In this document: positions 53,417 to 61,534 of the stretch, in pieces
Numbering within the stretch: position 1 is the first letter of the stretch
How the letters are laid out: every line of letters begins with the position of its first letter
DNA from: Chryseobacterium phocaeense
GTDB taxonomy: Bacteria > Bacteroidota > Bacteroidia > Flavobacteriales > Weeksellaceae
Length of the DNA stretch: 64,000 nucleotides
Assembly (NCBI RefSeq): GCF_900169075.1
Contig: NZ_LT827015.1
Location: 2,682,158-2,746,157 of the forward strand
Direction: 5' to 3'
Program-made: the position numbers and the translations under genes
The notes under the pieces: generated by a model
What the model was told of the DNA's origin: nothing
The model's input: only the letters and a program-made list of their open reading frames with translations
Databases searched by the model: none

Positions 53417-54454
53417 CTAAAATTCTTTATTTGAAATTACTAATCTGGTTAAATATTCATTCCCGAATTCCAGGCGGACAAAGGATGAATTCATTTTAAA
53501 AGTCACCACAGTCAATGCGCGGGAAGTATTTTCATCGGTATCCACCGTGGTCTGATAAAGCTGTGCATTGTACCGTGCAAACTTCTGTTTCGCTTCGGAT
53601 GGTGGAGTATCATTGAATACGAGGTCATACGGTAATCCTGAAACCATATCGCTTCCGTAGTACTGAATGGCATAATATTCCTGCCCGTCATTCATGTGGG
53701 CATAGATCATATTAAAATCGTCAAAATCCCAGTTGGAATATTTCCCGTTTTTACAGTCTTTACATTCCGGCTGGGAAGGATCTGTCTTTAAAAGTTTTGT
53801 AAAGGTATCCGATGAGGCCGGCAGGGCAATAAACTGTTTTTTGCCGAATAAATTCTGAAGGGTTTTTGATGTTTTTTTCTGCTTTGGAGTTCCGTCTGCT
53901 GTGGCCACTGTAGGCGCATCGGAATAAGTAGTCTCTGCTTCAAATGATGCTGCATCCGCGACTTCCGCACCTGCTGCGGGTTCCGAAGGTTTATAGTTTA
54001 AAAGAAATTCTTTGATCTCCTGCTCTACTTTTCCTGTCGATTTGGTAAGTTTTGCATCCACCTCTTTTTTTGACCAGCTGTCCGGAATAACTTTTTCAAG
54101 GTATATGGTAACTTTAGTGCTTTTTGAGGACACTTTTTTCATATTGACCATCCAGATCGCCTGCTGAATAAACTGTTCAGATCTGGCACCGTTTTTCAAT
54201 GCGAGATTCAGGTAAGGATTTTTAGAAGTTCCATTAAATTTCAGATTGTACAGATCAATGGTGGTTGAAAAATCTTTATCCGATGCAGCCGCAGCTTTAG
54301 GATCATCTTTTGTAAAATCGTTCTGAAAATAGAAAATGGAGTTTTGCAGGGTCTCAATATCTTTCGGAACATTGAACTCTGCTTTCTGCCCGAAGAACAG
54401 GCTAAAATTCAGTATAAAGATCCATATAAAGAGTTGATGTAATTTAATTTTCAT
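53417..54454 (-). CDS. Exported 345-aa protein, unknown, in the T6SS effector row
   Basis: Signal peptide MKIKLHQLFIWIFILNFSLFFGQ. The first 140 residues resemble a mixed alpha/beta domain (LNLALKNGARSEQFIQQAIWMVNMKKVSSKSTKVTIYLEKVIPDSW). An Ala/Glu/Thr-rich linker (about 155-195) leads to a second domain with CKDCKNGKYSNWDF and TRALTVVTFKMNSSFVRLEF. Not recognised. Its export signal and its position between the LysM protein and the PAAR-like protein suggest a periplasmic partner, perhaps immunity to the lipase or another cargo. Confidence 0.6.
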   Translation of the reverse strand: MKIKLHQLFIWIFILNFSLFFGQKAEFNVPKDIETLQNSIFYFQNDFTKDDPKAAAASDKDFSTTIDLYNLKFNGTSKNPYLNLALKNGARSEQFIQQAIWMVNMKKVSSKSTKVTIYLEKVIPDSWSKKEVDAKLTKSTGKVEQEIKEFLLNYKPSEPAAGAEVADAASFEAETTYSDAPTVATADGTPKQKKTSKTLQNLFGKKQFIALPASSDTFTKLLKTDPSQPECKDCKNGKYSNWDFDDFNMIYAHMNDGQEYYAIQYYGSDMVSGLPYDLVFNDTPPSEAKQKFARYNAQLYQTTVDTDENTSRALTVVTFKMNSSFVRLEFGNEYLTRLVISNKEF

Positions 54455-54473
54455 GTTATTACGTTTTTTTTAT

Positions 54474-55514
54474 TCAGTCTGCCAATGCAGCTACCACTAC
54501 AGCTATTTTCTTTTTCTTCTCAAGCTGGATATCACATTCCAGATACATGGATTCCGGGAGCTGGGTTTCCCCGTTCAGATAGCAGGCTATTCTGAACTTT
54601 CCTTCCTGATTCATCACCGGGTTGTCTTCGATGATCATGGAAAAAGGAGCTTTATTCAAAAAATCATACACCGTTCTTTCATCGTTCAGCCTGCCTTCTG
54701 CTTCAATAGCAACCAGATCATACTCATCTTTGAGCGGATCAATCTCCAGGTTTAATTCATATCTCGGTTCCACAGGATTATTAAGGATAGGAAAGCCCGT
54801 TGACATCTCCGTTTGATATTCCTTTCCAAAACTCTGATACATCCCAAAAAACAGGGTCCTGATGAAATAATCATTTTTCAGATAAAGGTTGATCGCGTCG
54901 GGTTCAAAGATTACTTTTTCTATTTTTGAACAGTATTCATCCACTGTTTCCCCTTCAAATTCTTTATACACCTCTTCTTTTACGGCCGCCCATCTTTCTT
55001 TAAAAACCGAAATATTTTCTACCGCATTGAATTTTCCCTGCTCATCTACACTGATCTGCAGAGGATATAAAACTTTAGAGGTTTTATAAGCCAGGAGATC
55101 TGCTATTTCATTCACTTCTTCCTCATTCAGATAAAGATTTGAAGTTCTGTCTATTTCAAAAAAATGAAGCCTTTTCTCTGTTTTCAGCCAGCGTACCGAT
55201 GTTTCATATTTCAGTTCATTTTTCACCTCATTATGTTCAATACTAATGGTTACTCCAAATCTTTTGAACCAATACTCCGGATGGAAACCCACAGCATTTG
55301 CTCTGTCGAATTTCACCAGCCTGCTTTTATCGGTCACCGCAGTTCTGGGAAGAAATATTTCCTTCTGACCCGTAAGCTCAATCAGGATCATATCTTTTAC
55401 GCCGCAGTGGCTGTTATGAAACAGTTTCAAAGCTGCTGTATCCAGGTTGTACAGTGTTCCTATACTCCTTAAGCTCTCCCCTGCCTGAACGTTATGTATA
55501 TTAAATTTCTGCAT
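54474..55514 (-). CDS. LysM-domain protein of the T6SS locus
   Basis: 346 aa, no signal peptide. An N-terminal LysM module (about 3-50, FNIHNVQAGESLRSIGTLYNLDTAALKLFHN) is followed by a region I do not recognise (LFFEIDRTSNLYLNEEEVNEIADL in the middle; LNLEIDPLKDEYDLVAIEAEGRL late). LysM proteins without signal are common beside Bacteroidota VgrG/PAAR genes and may act as a loading adaptor or bind peptidoglycan after delivery. Role uncertain. Confidence 0.7.
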   Translation of the reverse strand: MQKFNIHNVQAGESLRSIGTLYNLDTAALKLFHNSHCGVKDMILIELTGQKEIFLPRTAVTDKSRLVKFDRANAVGFHPEYWFKRFGVTISIEHNEVKNELKYETSVRWLKTEKRLHFFEIDRTSNLYLNEEEVNEIADLLAYKTSKVLYPLQISVDEQGKFNAVENISVFKERWAAVKEEVYKEFEGETVDEYCSKIEKVIFEPDAINLYLKNDYFIRTLFFGMYQSFGKEYQTEMSTGFPILNNPVEPRYELNLEIDPLKDEYDLVAIEAEGRLNDERTVYDFLNKAPFSMIIEDNPVMNQEGKFRIACYLNGETQLPESMYLECDIQLEKKKKIAVVVAALAD

Positions 55515-55549
55515 AAAAATAATCCGTCTTCCTTCTTCTTTTCTTTATT

Positions 55550-55849
55550 CTATTTGATGTTCTGTATATAAATAACCAGCAATACAATCGCTGACAGGAT
55601 CAATATGAAATTCACTCCTCTGTTTTCCATGTTTCCTTTAAAAAAAGAAACGATAATTTCTATCAGCAGGAACAAGCACCATAAAGCAGTCCAGCACACA
55701 TTTAAAACCAAATCCATAGGAATCGACATTCCGCTGTTTCCTCCTATTGACTGGACCTCACTAAACCATGAATCCCAATGGGCATAGACGTATATCAATA
55801 AGAAACCTGCCAATAAAACGGCTATTCTTATGGCCAGATGCTTTTTCAT
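55550..55849 (-). CDS. Small three-helix membrane protein after the lipase gene
   Basis: 99 aa. Hydrophobic spans about 7-24, 47-66 and 78-96, with the loop YAHWDSWFSEVQSIGGNSGMSIPMDL outside. Unrecognised. It starts 9 bp after the Tle1-like lipase stop, a place where immunity genes usually sit, so it is a candidate membrane-bound immunity protein (inference). Confidence 0.6.
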   Translation of the reverse strand: MKKHLAIRIAVLLAGFLLIYVYAHWDSWFSEVQSIGGNSGMSIPMDLVLNVCWTALWCLFLLIEIIVSFFKGNMENRGVNFILILSAIVLLVIYIQNIK

Positions 55850-55858
55850 ACATTCAGA

Positions 55859-57274
55859 TTAATGGATCACCCTTACCCTGTCTGAGGTAGGATCCATCCC
55901 GATACCTTCTCTTCTGGCCGACCAGTGCAGGTATTTATTTCGGAGTATCCTGAGGTCATCCTGCTCTTTCATTTCTTTCTGGTAATCCGCATATCTCTGT
56001 TCGGGTATAGCTGCCCCGCCATACGTGGTTTGTAAATCCTTGTATCTTTTAAAGACATATTGCTTTCCATCCGCCATAGCATACGGTCTCAGGCGGTCCT
56101 TGACCCTTACGAGTAAAGGATCTGACGCAATGGAATAGGTTTCGTCCGAAAGCTTTTTGATTTTCAGGGGAACGGAATCTTTCACTCCATATTCAGCCAT
56201 AAAATGCAAAGGAATATAGCTGAATGTCTTTTTTAAAAATTTACGCTCGCCCCTTAATGCCAGATAAAATCCCGGTGTAATGGTAAGCTCTTCTTCTGTG
56301 TACCAGGCATCATTGATCAGCTGCTGTCTCAGTGTTTTTAATTTTGCACTGGTGGTCCATGAGGTTTCCACCTCTTCCCAGACTTCGGGTCCGTCTTCAT
56401 AAGCTCCACCGATATCGCAGTGTACGCCCGGAAATATTTTTTCTATGCCTACAGGCACGTTGGTAAGGTCAAAATTTTCCCTATGCTCATTTTCCGCTAC
56501 AAAATGAATAACGGTCTTTGCCCTTCCGATATCGTCCAGCCCAAGTTCTGCCACGTCATTGTGGAAGTTAGGTTTTGCCGAAAAGTTTTTGGAATAAGAT
56601 GAAACGGTATCATAAATGCCCAGGAATCTTATCTTCAGTACATCTACTTTAATTCCTGCTTCCTCCAGTTTTAAGCCCAGATGTCCCCATTTTGGAAGTT
56701 CTTCTCCCTGCACATTGCTTCCGTCACTGTCCGAATAGGTAGTAGCGCTCATACCCTGGTAAGAAACCGTGGTGGCTCTGGCTTTATATTTTGATTTTCC
56801 TATTTCGTGGGCAAAATTACGGGCGGCTGCAGCACCACGGCTGAAACCGAAAACATCAAAAGTGAGGACTGCTATTTTATCGGCTTTTTTTGAGCTTTTG
56901 ATATTTTTTACCTTTTTCACGATTTCTTCACAGCCTTTTCTCACTTTCCCGCGGATTCCGGTATCTCCGGTTCCAAAGGCATACCCCAGCATAGAATCTT
57001 CTTCTTTGTCTTCCGTCCCGATCCCCTCTATATAAATAGCAAAATTTTTATCGTAATTATCCCACAAGCGTGCTACATTGCTCCAGTCATTATTATAACT
57101 GTTATTGTCGCCGGGCTTTCCGCCGTTTTTCTTATAATCAGCAGTTTTTTCCCTTCTTTCGGTGGTATTGTTCTTGTTGTTCAAAGTTCCGTCAAAAAAC
57201 ACCCCAAGAGTAATATCTAACACTTCCTCTTTGGATATTTCCGGTGTATAATCTCCAAATTTATTATTGTGCAT
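55859..57274 (-). CDS. Tle1-like phospholipase effector (DUF2235)
   Basis: 471 aa, no signal peptide. DUF2235 alpha/beta hydrolase core: LDITLGVFFDGTLNN at the start, nucleophile elbow GFSRG (Ser145 in FDVFGFSRGAAAARNFAHEIGK), FLGIYDTVSSYSKN for the acidic residue, and PGVHCDIGGAYEDG for the catalytic His region. This is the Tle1 class of T6SS phospholipases, which attack target-cell membranes. Its place in a vgrG row supports that reading. It follows the DUF2931 lipoprotein gene. Confidence 0.85.
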   Translation of the reverse strand: MHNNKFGDYTPEISKEEVLDITLGVFFDGTLNNKNNTTERREKTADYKKNGGKPGDNNSYNNDWSNVARLWDNYDKNFAIYIEGIGTEDKEEDSMLGYAFGTGDTGIRGKVRKGCEEIVKKVKNIKSSKKADKIAVLTFDVFGFSRGAAAARNFAHEIGKSKYKARATTVSYQGMSATTYSDSDGSNVQGEELPKWGHLGLKLEEAGIKVDVLKIRFLGIYDTVSSYSKNFSAKPNFHNDVAELGLDDIGRAKTVIHFVAENEHRENFDLTNVPVGIEKIFPGVHCDIGGAYEDGPEVWEEVETSWTTSAKLKTLRQQLINDAWYTEEELTITPGFYLALRGERKFLKKTFSYIPLHFMAEYGVKDSVPLKIKKLSDETYSIASDPLLVRVKDRLRPYAMADGKQYVFKRYKDLQTTYGGAAIPEQRYADYQKEMKEQDDLRILRNKYLHWSARREGIGMDPTSDRVRVIH

Positions 57275-57336
57275 GGTTGTTATTTTATTTTTTTATGACA
57301 GAGCGCGCATGGAAAAATCCTTATGGCGGCCACTTT

Positions 57337-58389
57337 TTATTCTATTTTACGGGAAAGCCTGATCTTTGCTTTTGTAACCGGCAGTTCCTCCTTTTCACTT
57401 TTTAATGATAGAGCAGCTCCTGTATTATCAGCATTGACTTTGATGACGAAATCTATATTCTTTTCCTGCCCAAGTTTCCTGAACAATTCAAAAATTTCTT
57501 TTTCATCAAAGGAATCTACCCAAACGGCATACCTGTTTTTATTCTGATCTCTCCAGTAAAAACCGCAGAATTTGGGAACAGCTCTTTTTTTATAGGTATC
57601 TGCTGTAAGACTTTCTCCGAAAAGATTTTCCTGCTCTCCGTTATAATTCGTCAGTCCGAAATCAATCCATTCACTTCCCTGGGGTAAGATTACAGAAGGT
57701 TTCCAGGTATATTTCTCCCTGTATACATCATAAATGCCAGCATCAGGATACCCTTCTTTTTCTATTTTGGCCCTGATTTCCGGTTTGAATGTTTCATAGG
57801 AAGGATCTTTCAGCATTCTGTCTGCAAATCCTTCTTTCAGCATATATTTAGCATTCTCGTAAGCCTTTTCCTGAGTAATGATGGTATCATGCGCCTGAAA
57901 AACACCCACTTCTTTCTGGTTTCCCGGACCATTGATCCATAAAACAACACGTCCTTTTGGAGCCAACCCAACAATAAAATTGGTATAGGTTGTTTTTTTA
58001 CCATTATCCTGATCGGTAAATCCTTTTTCGAAGAGATTTTTTATATGTTCTTTATCTAAGTCCCACTTTCCGGTATAAAATTTATTTTCCACCAGTGAGT
58101 ACCATGTAAATTCCAGTTTATTGGGAAGCTCCATCTGCCTTGTTTCTACGCTCATGGTTCCGCCTTCATTTCCCCAGCCGGTATTCTGTGTTCCCCAGAT
58201 GGCATCAAAGCCGTACGTAAAATCATTTGCTGTAATGGCTCCCCTGTAGACTTCCATAGGATATTCCTGTGGTGCTGATACGGTTCCCAGCCAGCTGTAT
58301 TTTTGTTCCATTTTTTTATTTTGACAATTGATTAATGAAAAGCTCCCTGCAATAAAAAGAATCAGAATTCTTAATTTATTTGTTTCCAT
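57337..58389 (-). CDS. DUF2931 lipoprotein, candidate lipase immunity protein
   Basis: 350 aa with lipobox SFSLINCQNK (Cys22). The DUF2931 core WLGTVSAPQEYPMEVYRGAI...FDAIWGTQNTGWGNEGG and ELPNKLEFTWYSLVENKFYTGKWDLD is clear. C-terminal part (about 230-350) is charged. Periplasmic DUF2931-type lipoproteins adjoin Tle lipases in other bacteria, and the lipase gene follows 62 bp downstream, so immunity is the best inference. Its ATG overlaps the small ORF upstream by 14 nt. Confidence 0.75.
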   Translation of the reverse strand: METNKLRILILFIAGSFSLINCQNKKMEQKYSWLGTVSAPQEYPMEVYRGAITANDFTYGFDAIWGTQNTGWGNEGGTMSVETRQMELPNKLEFTWYSLVENKFYTGKWDLDKEHIKNLFEKGFTDQDNGKKTTYTNFIVGLAPKGRVVLWINGPGNQKEVGVFQAHDTIITQEKAYENAKYMLKEGFADRMLKDPSYETFKPEIRAKIEKEGYPDAGIYDVYREKYTWKPSVILPQGSEWIDFGLTNYNGEQENLFGESLTADTYKKRAVPKFCGFYWRDQNKNRYAVWVDSFDEKEIFELFRKLGQEKNIDFVIKVNADNTGAALSLKSEKEELPVTKAKIRLSRKIE

Positions 58390-58546
58390 GGGACATTATT
58401 TTCTTATTGCTTGCCAAAACAAGGTTGTTTTTCTGTGCTTCAACATTAATCTTCTGCGCAATTTTTTCAACCTTTTTGCTCACATTCAGATGATAAGAAT
58501 CTGTCACTTTTATGTGTATATTCTTAGCTGTTTTGATGATGGCCAT
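58376..58546 (-). CDS. 56-aa protein after vgrG
   Basis: From ATG 58546, one nucleotide past the vgrG stop; a longer frame begins inside vgrG. The protein MAIIKTAKNIHIKVTDSYHLNVSKKVEKIAQK resembles the end-region repeats of VgrG tails (GKxIxxxAxxxI) and ends ASNKKIMSHGNK. Possibly a split-off spike-tip or beta-helix extension. Real coding status is supported by the tight spacing at the start and the 14-nt overlap with the next gene. Confidence 0.55.
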   Translation of the reverse strand: MAIIKTAKNIHIKVTDSYHLNVSKKVEKIAQKINVEAQKNNLVLASNKKIMSHGNK

Positions 58547-58547
58547 A

Positions 58548-60479
58548 TCAGAAAAGTTTTGATTTTTCAGCACTGTTGAATTCTACAATCTTACCGCTTT
58601 GCATGGTCATATTTTCCAGCTCGCTGAACATGGATATTTCTCCGGCTATTTCATTGGACGTCTCAGACTGTCTTTTGAATTCCTTTTCCACCATTTCGGT
58701 TCTGGTATCCGAAGACTCCCGGATATCGCCGGTAGCCGTCTGGATAATATCTTTTCCGGCAGTAGAGATAATACTGTTATTGGCAGAACTGTTGATGCCT
58801 TCTCCCGCGCTGATTGAAATTTCTTTTCCTGCCGTGATATTGATATTATCTCCGGCATGCAGCGTGAAATTTTTCGGAGCTTTCATGCTTATATTTCCTG
58901 CTCCATCCATGAAATAAATGTTTCCGCTCGGATCCATGATTTTCACACTTCCCTGTTCATCATTCATCAGGATTCTGATTCCGCTTCTGGTCTGGATGGA
59001 TTTCAGATGATTATTGACTCCGCCCCCCAGCGCTACTCCTCCATGGAACATTCCTCCCATTACGAAAGGTCTGTCCGGATGGCTGTGGACAAAATTCACC
59101 ATCACCTGGTCTCCTACTTCCGGAATGGCTACGTAGCCCCTGTTTTGGGTAATCTGGTCCGTTCCGCCGGCATCAGGGCTCATCATTCGGATGAAATGTG
59201 TGGTATCGCTGGTCTGCCAGTCAAACTGCACCTGTATTCTGCCCTGCCCTTCGGGATCTGTATTGGATATTACGGTTGCGGTCTGAGGTTCAGCTTTAGG
59301 GATCTTAAATTCCGGTCTCGGAAGGAATCCGGTATCTGCTGCAATTCCCTCAAAACTTCCATTGTAATGTCCGATGGTATCGATCTCGTGCTCGGCTTCC
59401 GTGATCATTATTCTTGTGAAATAGGAGGTTTCATTGGAATCCGGTTTCCGCATCTGCACATCGGCGATACATCCCGGATGAAGAAACGGCACCGTTGTAT
59501 TTCCTGAAATGGAAAAAACATTCACCGCCTCACTTCCGGAAGCGCTTTTCTGAGAATATTCCACGTCCAGATGCGTTGATGCTTTGATAGGAGCTACCTG
59601 CAGTGCAGGGGTTTTATAAATGCTGTTATTGTGATCGTAAGCGGTTTTTGCAATATCGCTCACATGCTGAATAGGTGTAGAGCCTGAAGTCAGCTTTTCG
59701 TGTTTATTACTGTTGTACCCGTAGAATTGCGGTTTGGTGTGTACCGCTTTCATTTCCACTTTGATATCATTCGCGCTGCTTCCGTAGGTAAGGATAATCG
59801 GTTTGTTCTGGGGTGGCAGTTTCCCGAAATGCAGGACTTCTCCGTCATAAAAAAACTGCTCACCATATGCTTCAGCCATTCTTGCCAGATAGTTGTAATG
59901 CGTTTCGTCATACTGGCTGCTGTAGATGATCTGGGAAAAATTATTGGCATCTACCCTGATGTCAAAACGGCTTTTATCAATCCCCTGTTTAATGACTTCT
60001 TCCGCAATGATCCCTACATTCACAGGCTGGCCTCCGCCAAAACTCTGAATATGAGGCGCTCCGTCCAGCAGAACAGTAGGGCTGGAACCTGTAAGGACAA
60101 TGTTTCCAAGGCTCATCTTTTCCTGGCTGAATCCTACTCCTGTAATGATTCCTACAAAAGTTCTCTCGGGGCTGTTGTCTATATCTTTATATGAAATAAC
60201 CGCTGTAAGGCGTTTTCCAAGAAATTTATTGGCATCTTCCAGGGTATGGGTCTGCCGGTCTCCCAGGGTATCATGCGCCAGAGTAAGGGTAAACTCATGA
60301 TGCCTCCGGGTACTTTGTTTAAGTTTAAAATGCTTATAAAATTTGATAATTTTTCCCTCGATAACTAAGGAAAGCTTTACCAGACGGTTGATCCCGATAT
60401 GATGATTCTCGGACACCCCGTCTGCATTCTGCGCCGGGCGAAAAGCCGCTCCATTTGATTTTTCAGGTATAGTTGACAT
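58548..60479 (-). CDS. vgrG: T6SS spike protein VgrG (TssI)
   Basis: 643 aa. A gp27-like base (about 25-390), a gp5-type OB fold (EPQTATVISNTDPEGQGRIQVQFDWQ, about 395-430; ITQNRGYVAIPEVGDQVMVNFVHSHPDRPFVMGGMFHG) and a beta-helix (about 530-600, repeats such as AGDNINITAGKEISISAGEGINSSANNSI). It ends in a charged helical stretch with EFKRQSETSNEIAGEISMFSEL. The Bacteroidota form is longer at the N-terminus than proteobacterial VgrG. Forms the spike on the Hcp tube and carries the PAAR-like tip. Lies 165 bp downstream of tssD. Confidence 0.95.
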   Translation of the reverse strand: MSTIPEKSNGAAFRPAQNADGVSENHHIGINRLVKLSLVIEGKIIKFYKHFKLKQSTRRHHEFTLTLAHDTLGDRQTHTLEDANKFLGKRLTAVISYKDIDNSPERTFVGIITGVGFSQEKMSLGNIVLTGSSPTVLLDGAPHIQSFGGGQPVNVGIIAEEVIKQGIDKSRFDIRVDANNFSQIIYSSQYDETHYNYLARMAEAYGEQFFYDGEVLHFGKLPPQNKPIILTYGSSANDIKVEMKAVHTKPQFYGYNSNKHEKLTSGSTPIQHVSDIAKTAYDHNNSIYKTPALQVAPIKASTHLDVEYSQKSASGSEAVNVFSISGNTTVPFLHPGCIADVQMRKPDSNETSYFTRIMITEAEHEIDTIGHYNGSFEGIAADTGFLPRPEFKIPKAEPQTATVISNTDPEGQGRIQVQFDWQTSDTTHFIRMMSPDAGGTDQITQNRGYVAIPEVGDQVMVNFVHSHPDRPFVMGGMFHGGVALGGGVNNHLKSIQTRSGIRILMNDEQGSVKIMDPSGNIYFMDGAGNISMKAPKNFTLHAGDNINITAGKEISISAGEGINSSANNSIISTAGKDIIQTATGDIRESSDTRTEMVEKEFKRQSETSNEIAGEISMFSELENMTMQSGKIVEFNSAEKSKLF

Positions 60480-60597
60480 ATTTTATAAAGTGATTTGTGT
60501 TATGATTTTTATATTATTCATGCAAACGGGAGTTTTTTCAAAAAAACAAAAATTCTTTATTCAAAACTCAAAGTAAGCATGCACAACAGGTAAAAAA

Positions 60598-60619
60598 AGA
60601 CCGTCTTGAGGGACAGTCT
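60598..60619 (-). terminator. Terminator or attenuator after tssD
   Basis: The minus strand reads AGACTGTC, a 6-nt loop, GACGGTCT and T7. It has an 8-bp stem with one mismatch between tssD and vgrG. It may let more Hcp than VgrG transcript be made, which matches their stoichiometry. Confidence 0.7.
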
Positions 60620-60644
60620 CTTTATATTAAGCACTTTTTACGGT

Positions 60645-61049
60645 CTAGCTCAACGGCCAGAATCCTTCATAAAGTGAGTTTCCGTAAGAAATACTTTCAG
60701 CACTTACTACAAAGCTGATCAGCATACTGTTCGTGTCTACTGCATCGAATTCCACTTCATGCTGGATTACATATCCGTTTTCCCATTTCAGGGCAATCAG
60801 TGTTCCTTCTTCATGTGATTTATTGAATGTAATTTCACCGCTTGTAGGCTTGTATTTACCATTCAATAAACTTTCCAGGATATCAGATTTTTCCGTTGCT
60901 TCAACTGTTACTTTGATCAAAGCATTTGACGGATCAGAAGCTACACGTCCTGAAACGTCCGTAGATCTTGATACGCTGTAGTTCAGTTTTAATAGTTTCT
61001 GCCCTTCACCTCCATTGAATTTTAAAATTCCTCTTGAATTTCCTGCCAT
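60645..61049 (-). CDS. tssD: T6SS tube protein TssD (Hcp)
   Basis: 134 aa of the Bacteroidota TssD type: MAGNSRGILKFNGGEGQKLLKLNYSVSRSTDVSGRVASDP, then IKVTVEATEKSDILESLLNGKYKPTSGEITFNK and FDAVDTNSMLISFVVSAESISYGNSLYEGFWPLS. It stacks as hexameric rings to form the inner tube. No signal peptide. Single copy here, with its own promoter and terminator; it heads the effector row. Confidence 0.93.
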   Translation of the reverse strand: MAGNSRGILKFNGGEGQKLLKLNYSVSRSTDVSGRVASDPSNALIKVTVEATEKSDILESLLNGKYKPTSGEITFNKSHEEGTLIALKWENGYVIQHEVEFDAVDTNSMLISFVVSAESISYGNSLYEGFWPLS

Positions 61050-61101
61050 ATTCTTACATTTTAATCATTAAAGATTATACGATTTCATAAAGTTTGTCTA
61101 A

Positions 61102-61109
61102 CAAAGATA
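61102..61109 (-). promoter_or_regulatory. Promoter -7 element of tssD
   Basis: TATCTTTG on the minus strand is an exact TAnnTTTG match. A leader of about 45 nt follows. The -33 position at 61129-61131 reads TTT in place of TTG. Confidence 0.5.
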
Positions 61110-61233
61110 AACTTCACACGCTAATTTTAAAAGCTTTTGGCGAAGAGATTCACATTTTGTAGTAATTCTACGACTTTTTGCAAAAACCTCCTGACCAGCC
61201 CGAAAACATTTATTATCTCACTTTGAGCATTTA

Positions 61234-61527
61234 TTAATGATCATGCAGATAAAAATACCTGTAATAATAAGAGCCTATCATGATCATCAGATTCACAAGA
61301 ATCATGATCATCAGAAGGTTACCATACTTTCTTTTCTTATCAACAAAACTCAGACCTAAGGTGAAGAAAAACAACAAAAGTGTATAAACAGCAGGATAAA
61401 GATGATAAGCTTCCACAAACCGGCCTTCAAATACGAGCACAACGGCCCGCTGAGCACCGCATCCCAGACATTCTATGCCCAGAAATTTCTTGCTGGGACA
61501 GGTCAGCATAAAATCTTCAATATTCAT
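61234..61527 (-). CDS. DUF2752 membrane protein
   Basis: 97 aa. The DUF2752 motif CPSKKFLGIECLGCGAQRAVVLVFEGRFVEAYHLYPA opens the protein, then two membrane helices (about 44-62 and 69-90) end in YYYRYFYLHDH. Membrane protein of unknown function; the conserved cysteines are probably structural or metal-binding. It starts 7 bp after the flavin oxidoreductase stop, so it is in the same operon. Confidence 0.88.
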   Translation of the reverse strand: MNIEDFMLTCPSKKFLGIECLGCGAQRAVVLVFEGRFVEAYHLYPAVYTLLLFFFTLGLSFVDKKRKYGNLLMIMILVNLMIMIGSYYYRYFYLHDH

Positions 61528-61534
61528 CCCGGTT

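Noticed and set aside
48074..61049. Contractile-tail prophage
   Set aside because: Hcp, VgrG and PAAR-like genes occur without sheath, capsid, terminase or lysis genes; effector-type genes fit T6SS.
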